DNA of 64,000 bases from JANXUR01 sp038229415 (lineage in GTDB: Bacteria; Acidobacteriota; Terriglobia; Terriglobales; Acidobacteriaceae), in contig JBBROM010000010.1 in assembly GCA_038229415.1 (NCBI GenBank), positions 87,843 to 151,842 of the forward strand, given 5' to 3'. Each line of letters opens with the position of its first letter. Positions within the stretch are counted from its first letter, which is position 1. The translations under genes and the position numbers were made by a program. The notes under the pieces are model-generated. The model did no database searches. It was given only the letters and a program-made list of their open reading frames with translations, and was not told where the DNA came from. Of this stretch, positions 1 through 9,430 are shown piece after piece.

Positions 1-634
1 TCAGGCGTGCCACATTCTTGTGCGGGCTGATGCGGCCCGTGTAAAGCACAAAGGGATCATTCACCTGATAGCGCTCGACAATCGCTTGCCGCTCAATCTC
101 CGACGCATGGCCGAGCAGAAAGCGCTCGTCAATGGCATTGTGGACGACTTCGATGCGTCGAGAAGATACGCCAAAAACGCGGGTTACTTCTCTCCGTGTA
201 AATTCCGAAACTGCCAATATCTTCTTGGCCCGGCCCAGCGTAACCTGCGCCAGCCGGTAGCGAAGCCACCGATCCCAGCGCGGCAACCGGCGATCCTCGT
301 GCATATGCTCCAGCAGATCATGCACCGTCATGATGTAAGGGCACGGAAGCAGCCGCGGAATGCGAAACAGGTGCGGCACGTGTACCAGATCGCAGCCCAG
401 CCGTTGAATGATGTGGCGAAAGGCGAAAATGCTGCGGAAGGTGTTGCCCTTGAGCATGAATGGAACAATGTGGAAGTTGCCCGGCAAGGGCCCCAGCATG
501 GCCAACTTTTCGGGCGACCCGATAATCAAGTAGCGAGTTTCGCGATCCAGCTTGGCCAGGTTACCAATCAGATTGCGCGTGTACGTGCCGACGCCAAAAT
601 CTCCGATGCGCCGGGCGTCTATCGCAACCTTCAC
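1..634 (-). CDS. GT4 glycosyltransferase, N-terminal part (cut by window edge)
   Basis: Only the first 211 residues lie in the window. The GTG start at 634 opens the protein with KVAIDARRIGDFGVGTYTRN, the N-terminal strand and glycine loop of GT-B fold family 4 glycosyltransferases. Further along are TVHDLLEHMHED and LAVSEFTRREV, and the cut edge reads VLYTGRISPHKN, which normally begins the C-terminal nucleotide-sugar domain. The enzyme should move a sugar from an activated donor to a glycan or lipid acceptor at the cytoplasmic face of the membrane; the acceptor cannot be told. It starts 57 bp after the glyA stop on the same strand, so co-transcription is likely. Confidence 0.88.
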   Translation of the reverse strand, partial: MKVAIDARRIGDFGVGTYTRNLIGNLAKLDRETRYLIIGSPEKLAMLGPLPGNFHIVPFMLKGNTFRSIFAFRHIIQRLGCDLVHVPHLFRIPRLLPCPYIMTVHDLLEHMHEDRRLPRWDRWLRYRLAQVTLGRAKKILAVSEFTRREVTRVFGVSSRRIEVVHNAIDERFLLGHASEIERQAIVERYQVNDPFVLYTGRISPHKNVARL

Positions 635-691
635 AACTTGAGTATAGCTGGGTGACGCAGCTTGCCCGGATGCGCGTGCTCAAGCCCCGGC

Positions 692-1969
692 TTACACGCC
701 TACGGGTTGCCGCCGCCACGCGTACAACGGAAATGCCTCGCACAATTCGAGCACTTCGGCTCTCACTTGCGCCAGTGCAGCAGCGTCGGTGCGCTCGTTC
801 AACGCGCGGGCAATCCATTGGCCGACCAGCTTCATCTCGGCTTCCTTCATGCCGCGCGTGGTCAGCGCTGGAGTGCCAATCCGAATCCCGCTAGGCTTCA
901 TCGGAGGATTCTGGTCGAATGGAATCGCATTCTTGTTCACGGTGATACCTGCTTCGCCCAATGCCTTTTCCGCCTCGCTGCCGAACATGCCTTTGGCGAA
1001 TACGTCCACCAGCATCAAGTGCGTGTCGGTGCCGCCCGAGATGATGCGGTAGCCTTCCTCCGCCAACGTCGCCGCCAGCACCTTCGCATTGGCGACGACC
1101 TGCGCCGCATACTCGCGGAAGCTAGGCAGAAGTGCTTCGCCGAAGCAGATCGCCTTCGCCGCCATAATATGTACCAGCGGGCCACCCTGGATTCCCGGGA
1201 ATACATTCTTATCCACGGCGGCGGCGAGATCGGCGTGGCAGAGAATCATGCCCGCGCGTGGTCCGCGAAGCGTCTTGTGCGTCGTGGAAGTCACGATGTG
1301 CGCATGTGGCACCGGTGAAGGATGCGCGTTTCCAGCCACCAAGCCGGAAAAGTGCGCCATATCCACCAAGAAGATCGCGCCGACTTTATCGGCAATCTGC
1401 CGCATGCGGGGGAAGTCAAACAAGCGCGGATAGGCACTGCCGCCCCCGATCAGCATCTTGGGGCGTGCTTCCAGCACGATCTTTTCCAGCTCGTCGTAGT
1501 CCACCGTTTCGGTTTCGCGGGTCACGCCGTAGGGAACGATCTTGTAGGTCTTGCCCGAAAAATTCAGCGGATGCCCGTGCGTCAAATGGCCGCCATGCGC
1601 CAAATTGAGCCCGACAATCGTATCTCCGGGCTGCAGGACTGCGTTAAATGCCGCCATGTTCGCTTGTGAGCCAGCATGTGGCTGCACGTTGGCGTGCTCC
1701 GCACCGAAAAGTTCTTTCGCGCGGTCACGCGCCAAGTTCTCCACCACGTCGGCGAACTCGCAGCCGCCGTAATAGCGCTTGCCGGGATATCCCTCGGCAT
1801 ACTTGTTGGTAAAAACCGAGCCAGCCGCTTCCAGAATCGCTTCGCTTACAAAATTCTCCGACGCAATCAGCTCCAGGCCCTCGTGCTGGCGGTCGGTTTC
1901 GTTCTGAATGGCTTGTGCGACCAACGGATCTACTTCAGCGATGGAGCGTGACATGGGATCAGCAGGCAT
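692..1969 (-). CDS. glyA: Serine hydroxymethyltransferase
   Basis: A 425-residue PLP enzyme that interconverts serine and glycine with tetrahydrofolate, feeding cytosolic one-carbon metabolism. YAEGYPGKRYYGG lies near residues 57-69, and STTHKTLRGPR carries the PLP lysine at about K232, with the cofactor aspartate in LVDMAH near D203. Length fits the bacterial family (about 415-430). A longer in-frame start exists at 2029, but the ATG at 1969 has a GGGG-type ribosome site 10 bases upstream and gives the expected N-terminus; ATG 1954 is also possible. The upstream spacer is filled by two hairpin repeats. The glycosyltransferase follows directly. Confidence 0.97.
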   Translation of the reverse strand: MPADPMSRSIAEVDPLVAQAIQNETDRQHEGLELIASENFVSEAILEAAGSVFTNKYAEGYPGKRYYGGCEFADVVENLARDRAKELFGAEHANVQPHAGSQANMAAFNAVLQPGDTIVGLNLAHGGHLTHGHPLNFSGKTYKIVPYGVTRETETVDYDELEKIVLEARPKMLIGGGSAYPRLFDFPRMRQIADKVGAIFLVDMAHFSGLVAGNAHPSPVPHAHIVTSTTHKTLRGPRAGMILCHADLAAAVDKNVFPGIQGGPLVHIMAAKAICFGEALLPSFREYAAQVVANAKVLAATLAEEGYRIISGGTDTHLMLVDVFAKGMFGSEAEKALGEAGITVNKNAIPFDQNPPMKPSGIRIGTPALTTRGMKEAEMKLVGQWIARALNERTDAAALAQVRAEVLELCEAFPLYAWRRQPVGV

Positions 1970-2106
1970 GGCGGTGGTTCCCCTTTCAGAACGCGCAGTT
2001 ATCGCCCGCTGTGGACGCCAAGGCAACAACGCGAAACTATTATTCTACCTGCGATCTGGAAGATTTCTGAACCTCGAATATGCGGAGTCGGGCTGACGCC
2101 GGGTGG

Positions 2107-2137
2107 CCCACTCAAGCCCGGTTTTGGCTTGAGTGGG
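2107..2137. repeat. Hairpin repeat with variable stem, copy 1
   Basis: A perfect inverted repeat with 12-bp arms (CCCACTCAAGCC at 2107-2118, GGCTTGAGTGGG at 2126-2137) and loop CGGTTTT, preceded by GGGTGG. The outer CCCAC/GTGGG is shared with the hairpins at 2161, 23239 and 49460, whereas the inner stem differs. It could also stop transcription between glyA and its upstream neighbour, but no T-run follows on either strand. Confidence 0.75.
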
Positions 2138-2160
2138 GATTTTCATACGTCACAGGGTGC

Positions 2161-2189
2161 CCCACGTCTCGCGATTTTCGAGACGTGGG
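2161..2189. repeat. Hairpin repeat with variable stem, copy 2
   Basis: Perfect 11-bp arms (CCCACGTCTCG at 2161-2171, CGAGACGTGGG at 2179-2189) around loop CGATTTT, preceded by GGGTGC. It has the same architecture as the hairpin 24 bp to its left but a different stem sequence, so the pair is not a simple tandem duplication. Confidence 0.75.
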
Positions 2190-2203
2190 TATGTCTAACC
2201 CAC

Positions 2204-3364
2204 TTATGCTTCCAGCTCCCGAAACGCCGACCGCAAAAACGTCACCAAGTGCCAGCCGTCCATGTACTTGAACGGCGCTTCGCCGGTGGTGTAGTGCCCA
2301 CAGGGCAGCACCACCGTCTTTCCGCGAACACCGCGCTTGGCGAATTCATCCACCACCTGCCGCGAAAGATCGGGCGGGAACGTGAGATCGTAGCGGGCGT
2401 ACAGCGTGAGCGATCGCCGCTCGCGAAAGCGCGCATACTGGTCGAAATACGCCATCGGCGAAATGCACATCCACAGCGGACGCAAACAATCAAGGCTAAT
2501 CACGGGCTCAAGCCCTTCGCGTATATGCCGCGTGGATTGCCCGCGCCACACCACGTCCGCAAAGTAGCTCGAAGCATGATTGAAGGCTACCGCGCGCAGA
2601 CGCGGCTCATGTGCCGCCGCCAGAAACGCCACCGCCGAACCCAGGCTGGTGCCCAAAATCCCGAACTCGCTGTAGCTCTGCGTCTCCAGCCAGTCAATGC
2701 AACTGCGCACGTCGCACACACCTTGCCGCGCCGCGGTAATCGTCCGCCCGATGTTCGCGGAGACTGCATAATCCGCACGGCTGATCTCAGGCGGCATACG
2801 CGCATCGTGATACGGCAAGCTTAGCCGCAATGCAGAAATGCCGATCTTGTTCAACAGCGAACACAGCCCGTTGTAAGAGATTCCATCCGCATTCCAGTGT
2901 GGCAGCACAATCACCGCACGCTTTGACGCATCGCCCTGCCCATTCTCCGCCGGAAACCACCTCGCATTCACGCGATTGTTCTCGGGATGCGGCGTCTTCA
3001 CGCCTGACGTAAATCGCAGAAAATCCGCCGTCTGGCCTTGCACCTGCGCTTCCAGCTTCGGGTCAGGAACCTCGCGCGTACTGTAAACGTTCACCTCGCG
3101 ATGTTCGATACAAAAGTCAGAGGGTGTAGGCACGGAAAAGAACGCGTCGCTGTTGGCGATGATATTTTCGCTGGTTTGCCGTATGAATTCTTCTGGATTC
3201 GCGTCAGCATCAACGGATATGCCTCGCGACGCATTCCACTCGCTCAGCCACTCGGTGCCCCACTCCATGGGCCGCACCACGCGGTTGTTGTCCACCGACG
3301 TAAGCCGCGTTTCCCAGTCGTGCATCCACTTTTCGTATCGCTTGCCAACCCAGCGCGCAATCAT
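2204..3364 (-). CDS. Alpha/beta hydrolase family protein (ABHD18-like)
   Basis: A 386-residue protein of alpha/beta hydrolase type. The nucleophile elbow is GILGTSLG with serine near residue 240; an acid in YARYDLTF (about D326) and a histidine in LPCGHYTTG (about H357) complete a likely triad. VIVLPHWNADG near residue 151 resembles the oxyanion strand. No signal peptide, so probably cytoplasmic. The overall layout resembles the ABHD18/DUF2048 group, whose substrate is unknown, so the esterase or lipase role is inference. The gene sits between alr and glyA on the same strand, 74 bp after the alr stop. ATG at 3364 is the only sensible start. Confidence 0.8.
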   Translation of the reverse strand: MIARWVGKRYEKWMHDWETRLTSVDNNRVVRPMEWGTEWLSEWNASRGISVDADANPEEFIRQTSENIIANSDAFFSVPTPSDFCIEHREVNVYSTREVPDPKLEAQVQGQTADFLRFTSGVKTPHPENNRVNARWFPAENGQGDASKRAVIVLPHWNADGISYNGLCSLLNKIGISALRLSLPYHDARMPPEISRADYAVSANIGRTITAARQGVCDVRSCIDWLETQSYSEFGILGTSLGSAVAFLAAAHEPRLRAVAFNHASSYFADVVWRGQSTRHIREGLEPVISLDCLRPLWMCISPMAYFDQYARFRERRSLTLYARYDLTFPPDLSRQVVDEFAKRGVRGKTVVLPCGHYTTGEAPFKYMDGWHLVTFLRSAFRELEA

Positions 3365-3438
3365 GCTTCTACCAATCTAAATGAGTGGTTCACTTGCAAA
3401 AGGAAGTCCCATGGAACAAGCGCCTGCGAAGAAGAAAT

Positions 3439-4599
3439 TCAAGGAACATACTTACGCGGCACGCGCTTGGAGATGCTGCACAAAATTTCATACAGCGCTG
3501 TCGAGCCCCATGTCGCATGGTCCAGCGGAGTCACGCTGCGACGCGAATTCGTTAGCACATCGGGTGGCCCGTCGCAGCCGATCAGGCGCACTTCGTCGCC
3601 CACTTCTGCGCTGGGAATATCGGTCACATCCACCGCCGTCAAATCCATGGAAATCAGGCCCAGAATCGGCGCGTACTCTCCCCGCACCAGAAAACGCCCC
3701 CGATTGGAAATGGCGCGATGCAAGCCATCGGCATAGCCGACTGGCAGCGCGGCCACACGGGTAGGCCGGGTAGTTACGTGCGTGCCGCCATAACCGATGG
3801 CTCGGCCCTCTGCCGCCTCTCGAATCGAGATGATGCGCGTCTTCCACTCCAACGCGGGCAATAGTGTTGGCAGTTGTGGAGCAGTAACATCCGGCTTCGT
3901 CACCAGCGGCGGAAAGTATCCGTACAGCGCAATACCGGGCCGTACCATGTCCTGCCACGAGCAAGGAGTCGTGGCCACGGCTCCGCTATTCGCCGTGTGG
4001 CAGTAACGTGGCACGAATCCAAGCTCATGGATCGCGCGTCGCACCTCTGCAAACACCGATAACTGTGCCGCGACACTAACCGCGCCGATCACTTCCGACG
4101 ACGCCAAGTGCGTGAACACACCTTCGACTGAAAGATTGCTGGCGTCGCGCAGCTGATGGCACAGCGCAGGTACAGCAGCTAAATCCGCACCCAGCCGCGT
4201 CATGCCCGTGTCAATCTTCAAATGCACTGGCTGCATCACGCCGAGCTTTGCCGCAGCGGCTTGCAAATCCGCGATGTGCCATGGCTCCCACACCGTCGGC
4301 GTGAGACGCTGTAGCACCACGTCTTCTGCCTCGCCCCGCCAAAATCCGCTGAGCAGCAGCACTCGCGCCGTGATGCCGCCGTGGCGCAGCGCGATGCCTT
4401 CCTCCGGCGACGTCACCCCAAACCACTCCGCGCCTTCGCGCTCCAGCGAGCGGGCGCACTCCACCGCTCCGTGGCCGTAGGCATCAGCCTTCACCACCGC
4501 GCACACAGCGGTGCGGGGGCCAACGTGTTCCTGAAGTTTGCGGAAGTTGTGACGCAACGCGCCGAGCGAGACTTCCGCCCAAACCGGGCGTGAACTCAT
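3439..4599 (-). CDS. alr: Alanine racemase
   Basis: A 386-residue PLP enzyme converting L-alanine to D-alanine for peptidoglycan. The N-terminal barrel motif AVVKADAYGHG carries the PLP lysine near K37, and AIGYGGTHV has the opposing catalytic tyrosine near Y270. HLKIDTGMTRLG, LYGYFPP and PVGYADGL are all family signatures. Length matches other bacterial Alr proteins. It lies 103 bp downstream of the TonB-family gene on the same strand. Cytoplasmic. Confidence 0.97.
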   Translation of the reverse strand: MSSRPVWAEVSLGALRHNFRKLQEHVGPRTAVCAVVKADAYGHGAVECARSLEREGAEWFGVTSPEEGIALRHGGITARVLLLSGFWRGEAEDVVLQRLTPTVWEPWHIADLQAAAAKLGVMQPVHLKIDTGMTRLGADLAAVPALCHQLRDASNLSVEGVFTHLASSEVIGAVSVAAQLSVFAEVRRAIHELGFVPRYCHTANSGAVATTPCSWQDMVRPGIALYGYFPPLVTKPDVTAPQLPTLLPALEWKTRIISIREAAEGRAIGYGGTHVTTRPTRVAALPVGYADGLHRAISNRGRFLVRGEYAPILGLISMDLTAVDVTDIPSAEVGDEVRLIGCDGPPDVLTNSRRSVTPLDHATWGSTALYEILCSISKRVPRKYVP

Positions 4600-4702
4600 G
4601 AAAGGTTGTGGCGCGAAAACTACCGCGCCAGCTTTCGATTATAGCGACGCAGCCCACCGTTTACGGGACAGGCTGCGCCGCGGGAGTCGCCGAGGCTGCC
4701 GC

Positions 4703-5410
4703 CTAGCGCGACAACGTAAAGTGAACAATCACCGTGGTCTCCACTTCCACCGGCTCTCCGTTCAGCAGATGCGGCCGGTAGCGCCACTGCTTGACCGCTT
4801 CCATGGCTGCTGCGGCCAGCAGCGGGTGTCCGCGAATCAGTCGAAGGTTCTGGATGGTGCCGTCTCGCCCGATAAGAGCCGCAAGCTGCACTTCTCCTTC
4901 CGTATGCGTCCTCTTGGCAATCTCCGGATAGGCGGGTTGCACCTTCTGAATCAGATAGCCGGGCTCAACCTCCGAGACGCGAATGCGCACCGGGTTCGCG
5001 GGCTTAGGCCTTTCCAGCACCGGGGGTGGTGGTCCCACGCCTAGCGGCAACGAACTGGCATCACTGCTCGCCGAGCCACAATATGGAGGACAACTGACCG
5101 CATCGGGCGGAGCCTCGGCGGGTTCGTCCTTTATCGCCCGGGCATGCGGAGCAAAGTTCATCGTGAAGCGCAACGGGTTGTATGTGGGAGTGGTAACGAT
5201 GGGGTTCGGCATCCGCATCGCAGGCGGGGCTGGCATCTGGAACAGAACCGGCGCAGCCATCGGACGAAAAATCTCAAGACCTTCCGGATGCAGCAATGGC
5301 ATCGCGATAAGCAGCAGCAGCAGGGCTGTCTGCAATCCAAAACTGGCAAGCGCAGAGTAAGGCTTCCGCGCCTGGGCATGGGAACGCTCAAGCAACGATT
5401 GATCGAACAT
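4703..5410 (-). CDS. TonB-family energy transducer
   Basis: A 235-residue inner-membrane anchored periplasmic protein. One hydrophobic helix lies near residues 24-40, followed by a proline-rich linker (residues 50-140) and a C-terminal TonB domain from about residue 150: KVQPAYPEIAKRTHTEGEVQ, then RDGTIQNLRLIRGHPLL, AVKQWRYRPHLLNGEPVEV and VHFTL. TonB domains pass proton-motive force to outer-membrane receptors; no ExbBD or receptor is adjacent, so the partner is unknown. The start at 5410 is backed by a GGAGG site seven bases upstream. It is separated from skp by a strong terminator, so it is probably its own unit. Confidence 0.9.
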   Translation of the reverse strand: MFDQSLLERSHAQARKPYSALASFGLQTALLLLLIAMPLLHPEGLEIFRPMAAPVLFQMPAPPAMRMPNPIVTTPTYNPLRFTMNFAPHARAIKDEPAEAPPDAVSCPPYCGSASSDASSLPLGVGPPPPVLERPKPANPVRIRVSEVEPGYLIQKVQPAYPEIAKRTHTEGEVQLAALIGRDGTIQNLRLIRGHPLLAAAAMEAVKQWRYRPHLLNGEPVEVETTVIVHFTLSR

Positions 5411-5489
5411 TTTTAGTCCTCCGTTGCGGCCCGCCGTTGTACTCAGACACCAGTGGGGGATGAAACGGGCACAGGCCAGAGAAATAAAT

Positions 5490-5539
5490 GCAGAAGAAAA
5501 GCGACAAGAGCCGCACCTTGTGGGTGCGGCTCTTGTCGC
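5490..5539 (-). terminator. Rho-independent terminator after skp
   Basis: A perfect inverted repeat with 17-bp arms (5501-5517 and 5523-5539) and a 5-base loop. Read on the minus strand it ends in TTTTCTTCTG, a good U-tract, and it lies 46 bp beyond the skp stop. Confidence 0.88.
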
Positions 5540-5584
5540 ATATTTCAGGAACCAATCAGCGCTTCGCGGTGTCGCGAAACCTGC

Positions 5585-6232
5585 TTATTTCTTGGGCCCA
5601 GTCGCTGGCTTGGGCGCTGGCGGCTTGGTACCTGCGGGCGCACCCGGCCTGGCCGCACCGACTGGCGCTGCCTGTACCGGCACACCGCTGATCGTGTTGT
5701 ACTGCTCTACAATCTGGGGCGTGATGTTGGTCGTCGCCGGAGCCCACAAAACCGGGCTGTTCTGGGTGGAGACATCGAGAATCACGGAGTATCCGTTGGT
5801 CTCGCCCCACTTGTTCAACACTTCCAGCATCTTGCTGCCAATCTTGTTGGCTAGCTCGCCCTGCTGAGACTGGTAGTCCGCGCTGGCATCTTCCACCACA
5901 CGCTGCAGGCTCTTCTTCTTGTCGGCGATTTCCTTCACCAACTTCGCCCGGGTTTCGTCGTTCAGCTTGTCGCCCTGGGTGTCGAGCTGCTTCTGCAGGC
6001 CGTCCACATCGTCGTTCAGGCGCTTGATTTCATCCTTCTTCGGTTCAAACTTCTTTTGGAGCGCGCCAAAATCACGCTGCCCCTCATTGCAGGCGATGAT
6101 CGCGTCCTGCATGTTGATGATGCCGATTTTGGCGGAACCCGCCGTGGTGGCCGTGCCAGCGGCCTGGGCCCAGGCGGCGGAACACAGCAGAGCGACAGCA
6201 GTAATAGTTGCGCGCACAATCTTGCCAGTCAT
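5585..6232 (-). CDS. skp: Skp/OmpH-family periplasmic chaperone
   Basis: A 215-residue exported protein with signal peptide (hydrophobic core LLCSAAWAQA, cut near residue 25). The mature part begins KIGIINMQDAIIACNEGQ, the usual OmpH opening strand, then a long charged helical hairpin (residues 55-145, rich in K, D, E, Q) as in Skp tentacles, then NGYSVILDVSTQN. The last 35 residues are a Pro/Ala/Lys tail. Skp holds unfolded outer-membrane proteins in the periplasm for BamA, whose gene is immediately upstream. A strong promoter at 6385-6414 lets skp be read separately from bamA, and a terminator follows it. Confidence 0.92.
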   Translation of the reverse strand: MTGKIVRATITAVALLCSAAWAQAAGTATTAGSAKIGIINMQDAIIACNEGQRDFGALQKKFEPKKDEIKRLNDDVDGLQKQLDTQGDKLNDETRAKLVKEIADKKKSLQRVVEDASADYQSQQGELANKIGSKMLEVLNKWGETNGYSVILDVSTQNSPVLWAPATTNITPQIVEQYNTISGVPVQAAPVGAARPGAPAGTKPPAPKPATGPKK

Positions 6233-6384
6233 GGGTTACCTGGGCTCCTTGGGAGAAACAAATTCCGGATAAATCTCGATTGCAGGACATTGGCCAGTAC
6301 TTGCCATATATTGCCCTACAGCTCCGCGCGCTTTGCGCCACAGAGCCACCCTAACGGGGTACTACTCAGGGTGCGGAGCCTCTA

Positions 6385-6414
6385 TTATAGTGCCCCACAC
6401 TTTATAGCGTCAAA
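6385..6414 (-). promoter_or_regulatory. Sigma-70 promoter for skp
   Basis: On the minus strand TTGACG (6409-6414) and TATAAT (6385-6390) are separated by 18 bp. The site lies in the bamA-skp spacer about 150 bp upstream of the skp start. Confidence 0.75.
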
Positions 6415-6448
6415 CCATAAACTCAAGCACCTAAATCTTAGATGCACC

Positions 6449-9316
6449 CTAGAACGTCGTCGCCACCGAGAAGCGGAAGGTATGTACCGGTTCCCGCAAC
6501 AGTGCCTTGGGTGCCAGCGCCGACTCAAACTGCTGGAACGTGTAGTCGCCCGCAGCTCCGGCCGGGAAGTACGACCGGTCAAACAGCGCGGGCACGTCGT
6601 ATCGCTTATCCAGCCGCAACGGATTGTAGGCGTAATAGATACGGAATGGCGCATTGATAATTGGCAACTGCACCTGCAATTCCAGTCCAGCGGACATGCG
6701 AGGCGCGAAATTGGTGCCCGGAATTAGCTGCAACTGACGCTTGAACCCAATCGCACTTCCAGGAATACCGCCGGTGCAGTTCAGCGCGATATCGCGGCTG
6801 GGGCATCCGAATACGCTGGTGGTGATGTCATCGAATTGCCCTTGCGCGATATTGAGCTGCGAGGTACGCACCACGCCGTTGAGCCCAAAGTCCACAAACG
6901 GCGCCAGCACCACCGGTCCGGCAATTCCGATGCGGTATTCCACGTTGCTCACAAAGCTAGTGTCGCCACCGGCGAAGATCACGCGATTCACTGGCAGGTT
7001 GATGGTGTACGCGCCGCGATTGGGATGGCTTGGATCCAGGGGCACCGCGCTGCCATCCGGATTAGTCAAGGTAGCCACGGCCCGATCCGGCAACAGGGCG
7101 TAAGGTGTAACTGCACGGGTGTCAAAACCACGCAAGTCATTCTCGCCGCCCAGATAGAAGCGCTCAAATGGAGGCGCAACCAGTCCGTTAAACCCGCTCA
7201 GGTACGAACCCTGCAAGTTGAACCCAAGCGCGTTGCGTTTGATGGGAATCCAGTGCTTGTACTGCACGATCGGGCGGAAGTAGTTGACGTTGCCGCCCAG
7301 ACCCGAAAATTCTCCCGCGAAGTAAACGCTGCTTCCCTTGTGGGGGTGAGCCGGGTTATCAATGCTGGAAAACGAAAAATTCGGAATCACCTTGCTGGTG
7401 ATCACGCCCGAAAGCGAATTCGGCCCTGAAACGCCACGGAAGTTCAGCAGCTCAAAGTATCGCCGGGAGGCGTCGGTGAATGCCGTTGTGGACGAAGTGT
7501 CGTACGCATAGGTGATGCCCAGGCGTTTCAACGAACGCCGTAGCGGATAGCTAAGCGACGCGGTGAATCCGGTGCTGGCCTGGGTAAAGTTTTGCAGGTT
7601 CTGCAAGACGTCTTGCGAGATATTCAGCTTCTGCCCTGAAAGAATCTGCGAATTCTTGGCTTGATCAAACGTGTAGCGCCGCGTGAATACCGTAAAGCCG
7701 AGTTGCAGCGGCTTATCGAAAAGGTAGGGCTCAGTGAAGCCGAACAGCAGATTGCGCTGCAAGTTGCCGACGGAGGCCTGCACGCTCAACGTCTCGCCCA
7801 ATCCAAGGAAGTTGTTGGTCTCGTAACTCAACCCGACAAATGCTCCGGAAAGTCCGCTGACGCCGCCGTTTAAGCTGATGCTGTTTTTGCCTTTCTCATG
7901 CAGCTTAAGCGTCAGGTCAACCAAGCCGTTCTTCTCGTCGAGACGCCGGTCAGTAATATTCGGATCGTCCGGCTTCAGCGCCTCAAAGTACTGGAGCTGG
8001 TTCAGGCGCAGCAAGCTGTACTCCCACAGCCGGGAGTTGTAAACATTGCCCTCTTCCAGCACGATTTCGCGGCGGATGACCTTGTCTCGCGTGGTGGTGT
8101 TGCCCTGGAACTCAATCCGGCGCACATAAAACTGCTTGCCTTCGTCCAAGTCAATGTTCAGGTCAATCGTCTTCTTCTCATCGTCCGGCACGGTGTCTGG
8201 AATCGGCGTGAAGTTGATGTAGCCGAGTTCGCCGTATGCCTTGCGAAGATTTTCCAGGCCCTTGCGCACGGCTTCTGCGTTGAAAAAATCCCCATCCTTC
8301 ATGCCGAAGAAATTCCGCAGCGCGGTGAGATTGCTGACGGCCTTGTTGCCCTTGAAGGTAATCTTGCCCAGCCGGTAGCGCTCACCCTCTTCTATCGGCA
8401 CGGTGATGTCCACGGCCTTGCCCGGCTTGATGAAGAGCAGATTGCCGCCGACCGATCCGGTGTCCACCATCTTGGTCTTGGGGTCGCCCACCAGCGCCTT
8501 GAAGTAGCCGCGCTTCTGATACTCAAACCGCACACGTTCGGCGTCTTCTTCCAGCTTGGAAGAGTCAAAGGTCTTGGCAAAGATGTTCTCGAAAAAGATC
8601 GAGTTGGGGATTCCAATGGGTTTCGAGTTCTTCATCGAGGCCCGCAAAGTGCGGCTGTTGATATTCTTGTTGCCCTCAAAGCGGATGGTGCCCACCTTCA
8701 CCTTCGGCCCTTCCTTCACATTGAAGGTGATGGCAACTGCTGCGGGGGGAATCTTGCGAATCTCGGTGCGGATGACTGCAAACTGCCGACCGTGTTCGGA
8801 GAGCAGATCCTTCAGCGCAACTTCCGCTTTTTTCACCTTGGTGGGGTCGTATTGGCTTTCTTGCGAGACACCGACCTTGCGCAGTTTGAAGCGATCCAGC
8901 ACGTCTGACGTAGTAACCGAACTCAAGCCGACATAAGTGATTTCACGAATGGTCGGACGCTCCGTCACATAAATGTGCAGTCGCCAGCCTTTCGCCGTCT
9001 GTTCGCGCTCAAAGCGCAAATCTTCAAAGTAGCCGGTGTTCCAAAGCGAGTTAAAGTCCCGCTCCAGCCCCTGTGCATCATAGGAATCCCCGGGCCGGGT
9101 AAATACGCGGGCCTTGATCGTGTCTTGCGGAATGCGGCGGCTGCCATGAACGGAGATCTCGGTCAACACGTCCTGCTGGGCGAACGCCAGCGAAACTGAG
9201 GCGAACATCCACAGTGCCAGAAGCAGAAGTAACCTGCGGCTGGATTTACGGGCTGTGCGGGGGAGTGGCTGGCACTTTGCCGCCGATTCTACCGGGGGGG
9301 CGGCGTGCGAACGCAC
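6449..9316 (-). CDS. bamA: Outer-membrane protein assembly factor BamA
   Basis: A beta-barrel insertase of about 955 residues. A signal segment (RRLLLLLALWMFASVSLAFA) is followed by repeated POTRA domains (for example ITEIS..GSRRI, VGTIRFEGNKNINSRTLR, LGKITFKGNKAVSNLTALR, VRRIEFQGNTTTRDKVIRRE) and a C-terminal barrel that contains the conserved FYLGGENDLRGFDTR lid-loop motif and ends in FRFSVATTF, with the usual C-terminal phenylalanine. I chose GTG 9316, which has AGGA seven bases upstream; an in-frame TTG at 9358 has no visible ribosome site. It lies upstream of skp, a common pairing. Outer membrane. Confidence 0.95.
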   Translation of the reverse strand: MRSHAAPPVESAAKCQPLPRTARKSSRRLLLLLALWMFASVSLAFAQQDVLTEISVHGSRRIPQDTIKARVFTRPGDSYDAQGLERDFNSLWNTGYFEDLRFEREQTAKGWRLHIYVTERPTIREITYVGLSSVTTSDVLDRFKLRKVGVSQESQYDPTKVKKAEVALKDLLSEHGRQFAVIRTEIRKIPPAAVAITFNVKEGPKVKVGTIRFEGNKNINSRTLRASMKNSKPIGIPNSIFFENIFAKTFDSSKLEEDAERVRFEYQKRGYFKALVGDPKTKMVDTGSVGGNLLFIKPGKAVDITVPIEEGERYRLGKITFKGNKAVSNLTALRNFFGMKDGDFFNAEAVRKGLENLRKAYGELGYINFTPIPDTVPDDEKKTIDLNIDLDEGKQFYVRRIEFQGNTTTRDKVIRREIVLEEGNVYNSRLWEYSLLRLNQLQYFEALKPDDPNITDRRLDEKNGLVDLTLKLHEKGKNSISLNGGVSGLSGAFVGLSYETNNFLGLGETLSVQASVGNLQRNLLFGFTEPYLFDKPLQLGFTVFTRRYTFDQAKNSQILSGQKLNISQDVLQNLQNFTQASTGFTASLSYPLRRSLKRLGITYAYDTSSTTAFTDASRRYFELLNFRGVSGPNSLSGVITSKVIPNFSFSSIDNPAHPHKGSSVYFAGEFSGLGGNVNYFRPIVQYKHWIPIKRNALGFNLQGSYLSGFNGLVAPPFERFYLGGENDLRGFDTRAVTPYALLPDRAVATLTNPDGSAVPLDPSHPNRGAYTINLPVNRVIFAGGDTSFVSNVEYRIGIAGPVVLAPFVDFGLNGVVRTSQLNIAQGQFDDITTSVFGCPSRDIALNCTGGIPGSAIGFKRQLQLIPGTNFAPRMSAGLELQVQLPIINAPFRIYYAYNPLRLDKRYDVPALFDRSYFPAGAAGDYTFQQFESALAPKALLREPVHTFRFSVATTF

Positions 9317-9430
9317 AGGGATATCCTGATGACGGCGAATGACGACTACCTCGACCAAAGGAAATAGCGGAAAGAGAAAATTATACGGTACGGCATAGGC
9401 CCAGGGAAAACCGAGGGACGCACTTCTCGC

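Noticed and set aside
1970..2204. Glycine or folate riboswitch before glyA
   Set aside because: The spacer is occupied by two hairpin repeats that also occur elsewhere; no aptamer features are seen.
7898..8908. Long plus-strand open frame (336 codons) inside bamA
   Set aside because: It is antisense to conserved POTRA and linker sequence of BamA and has no recognisable domain; it is open because of GC-rich codon bias.
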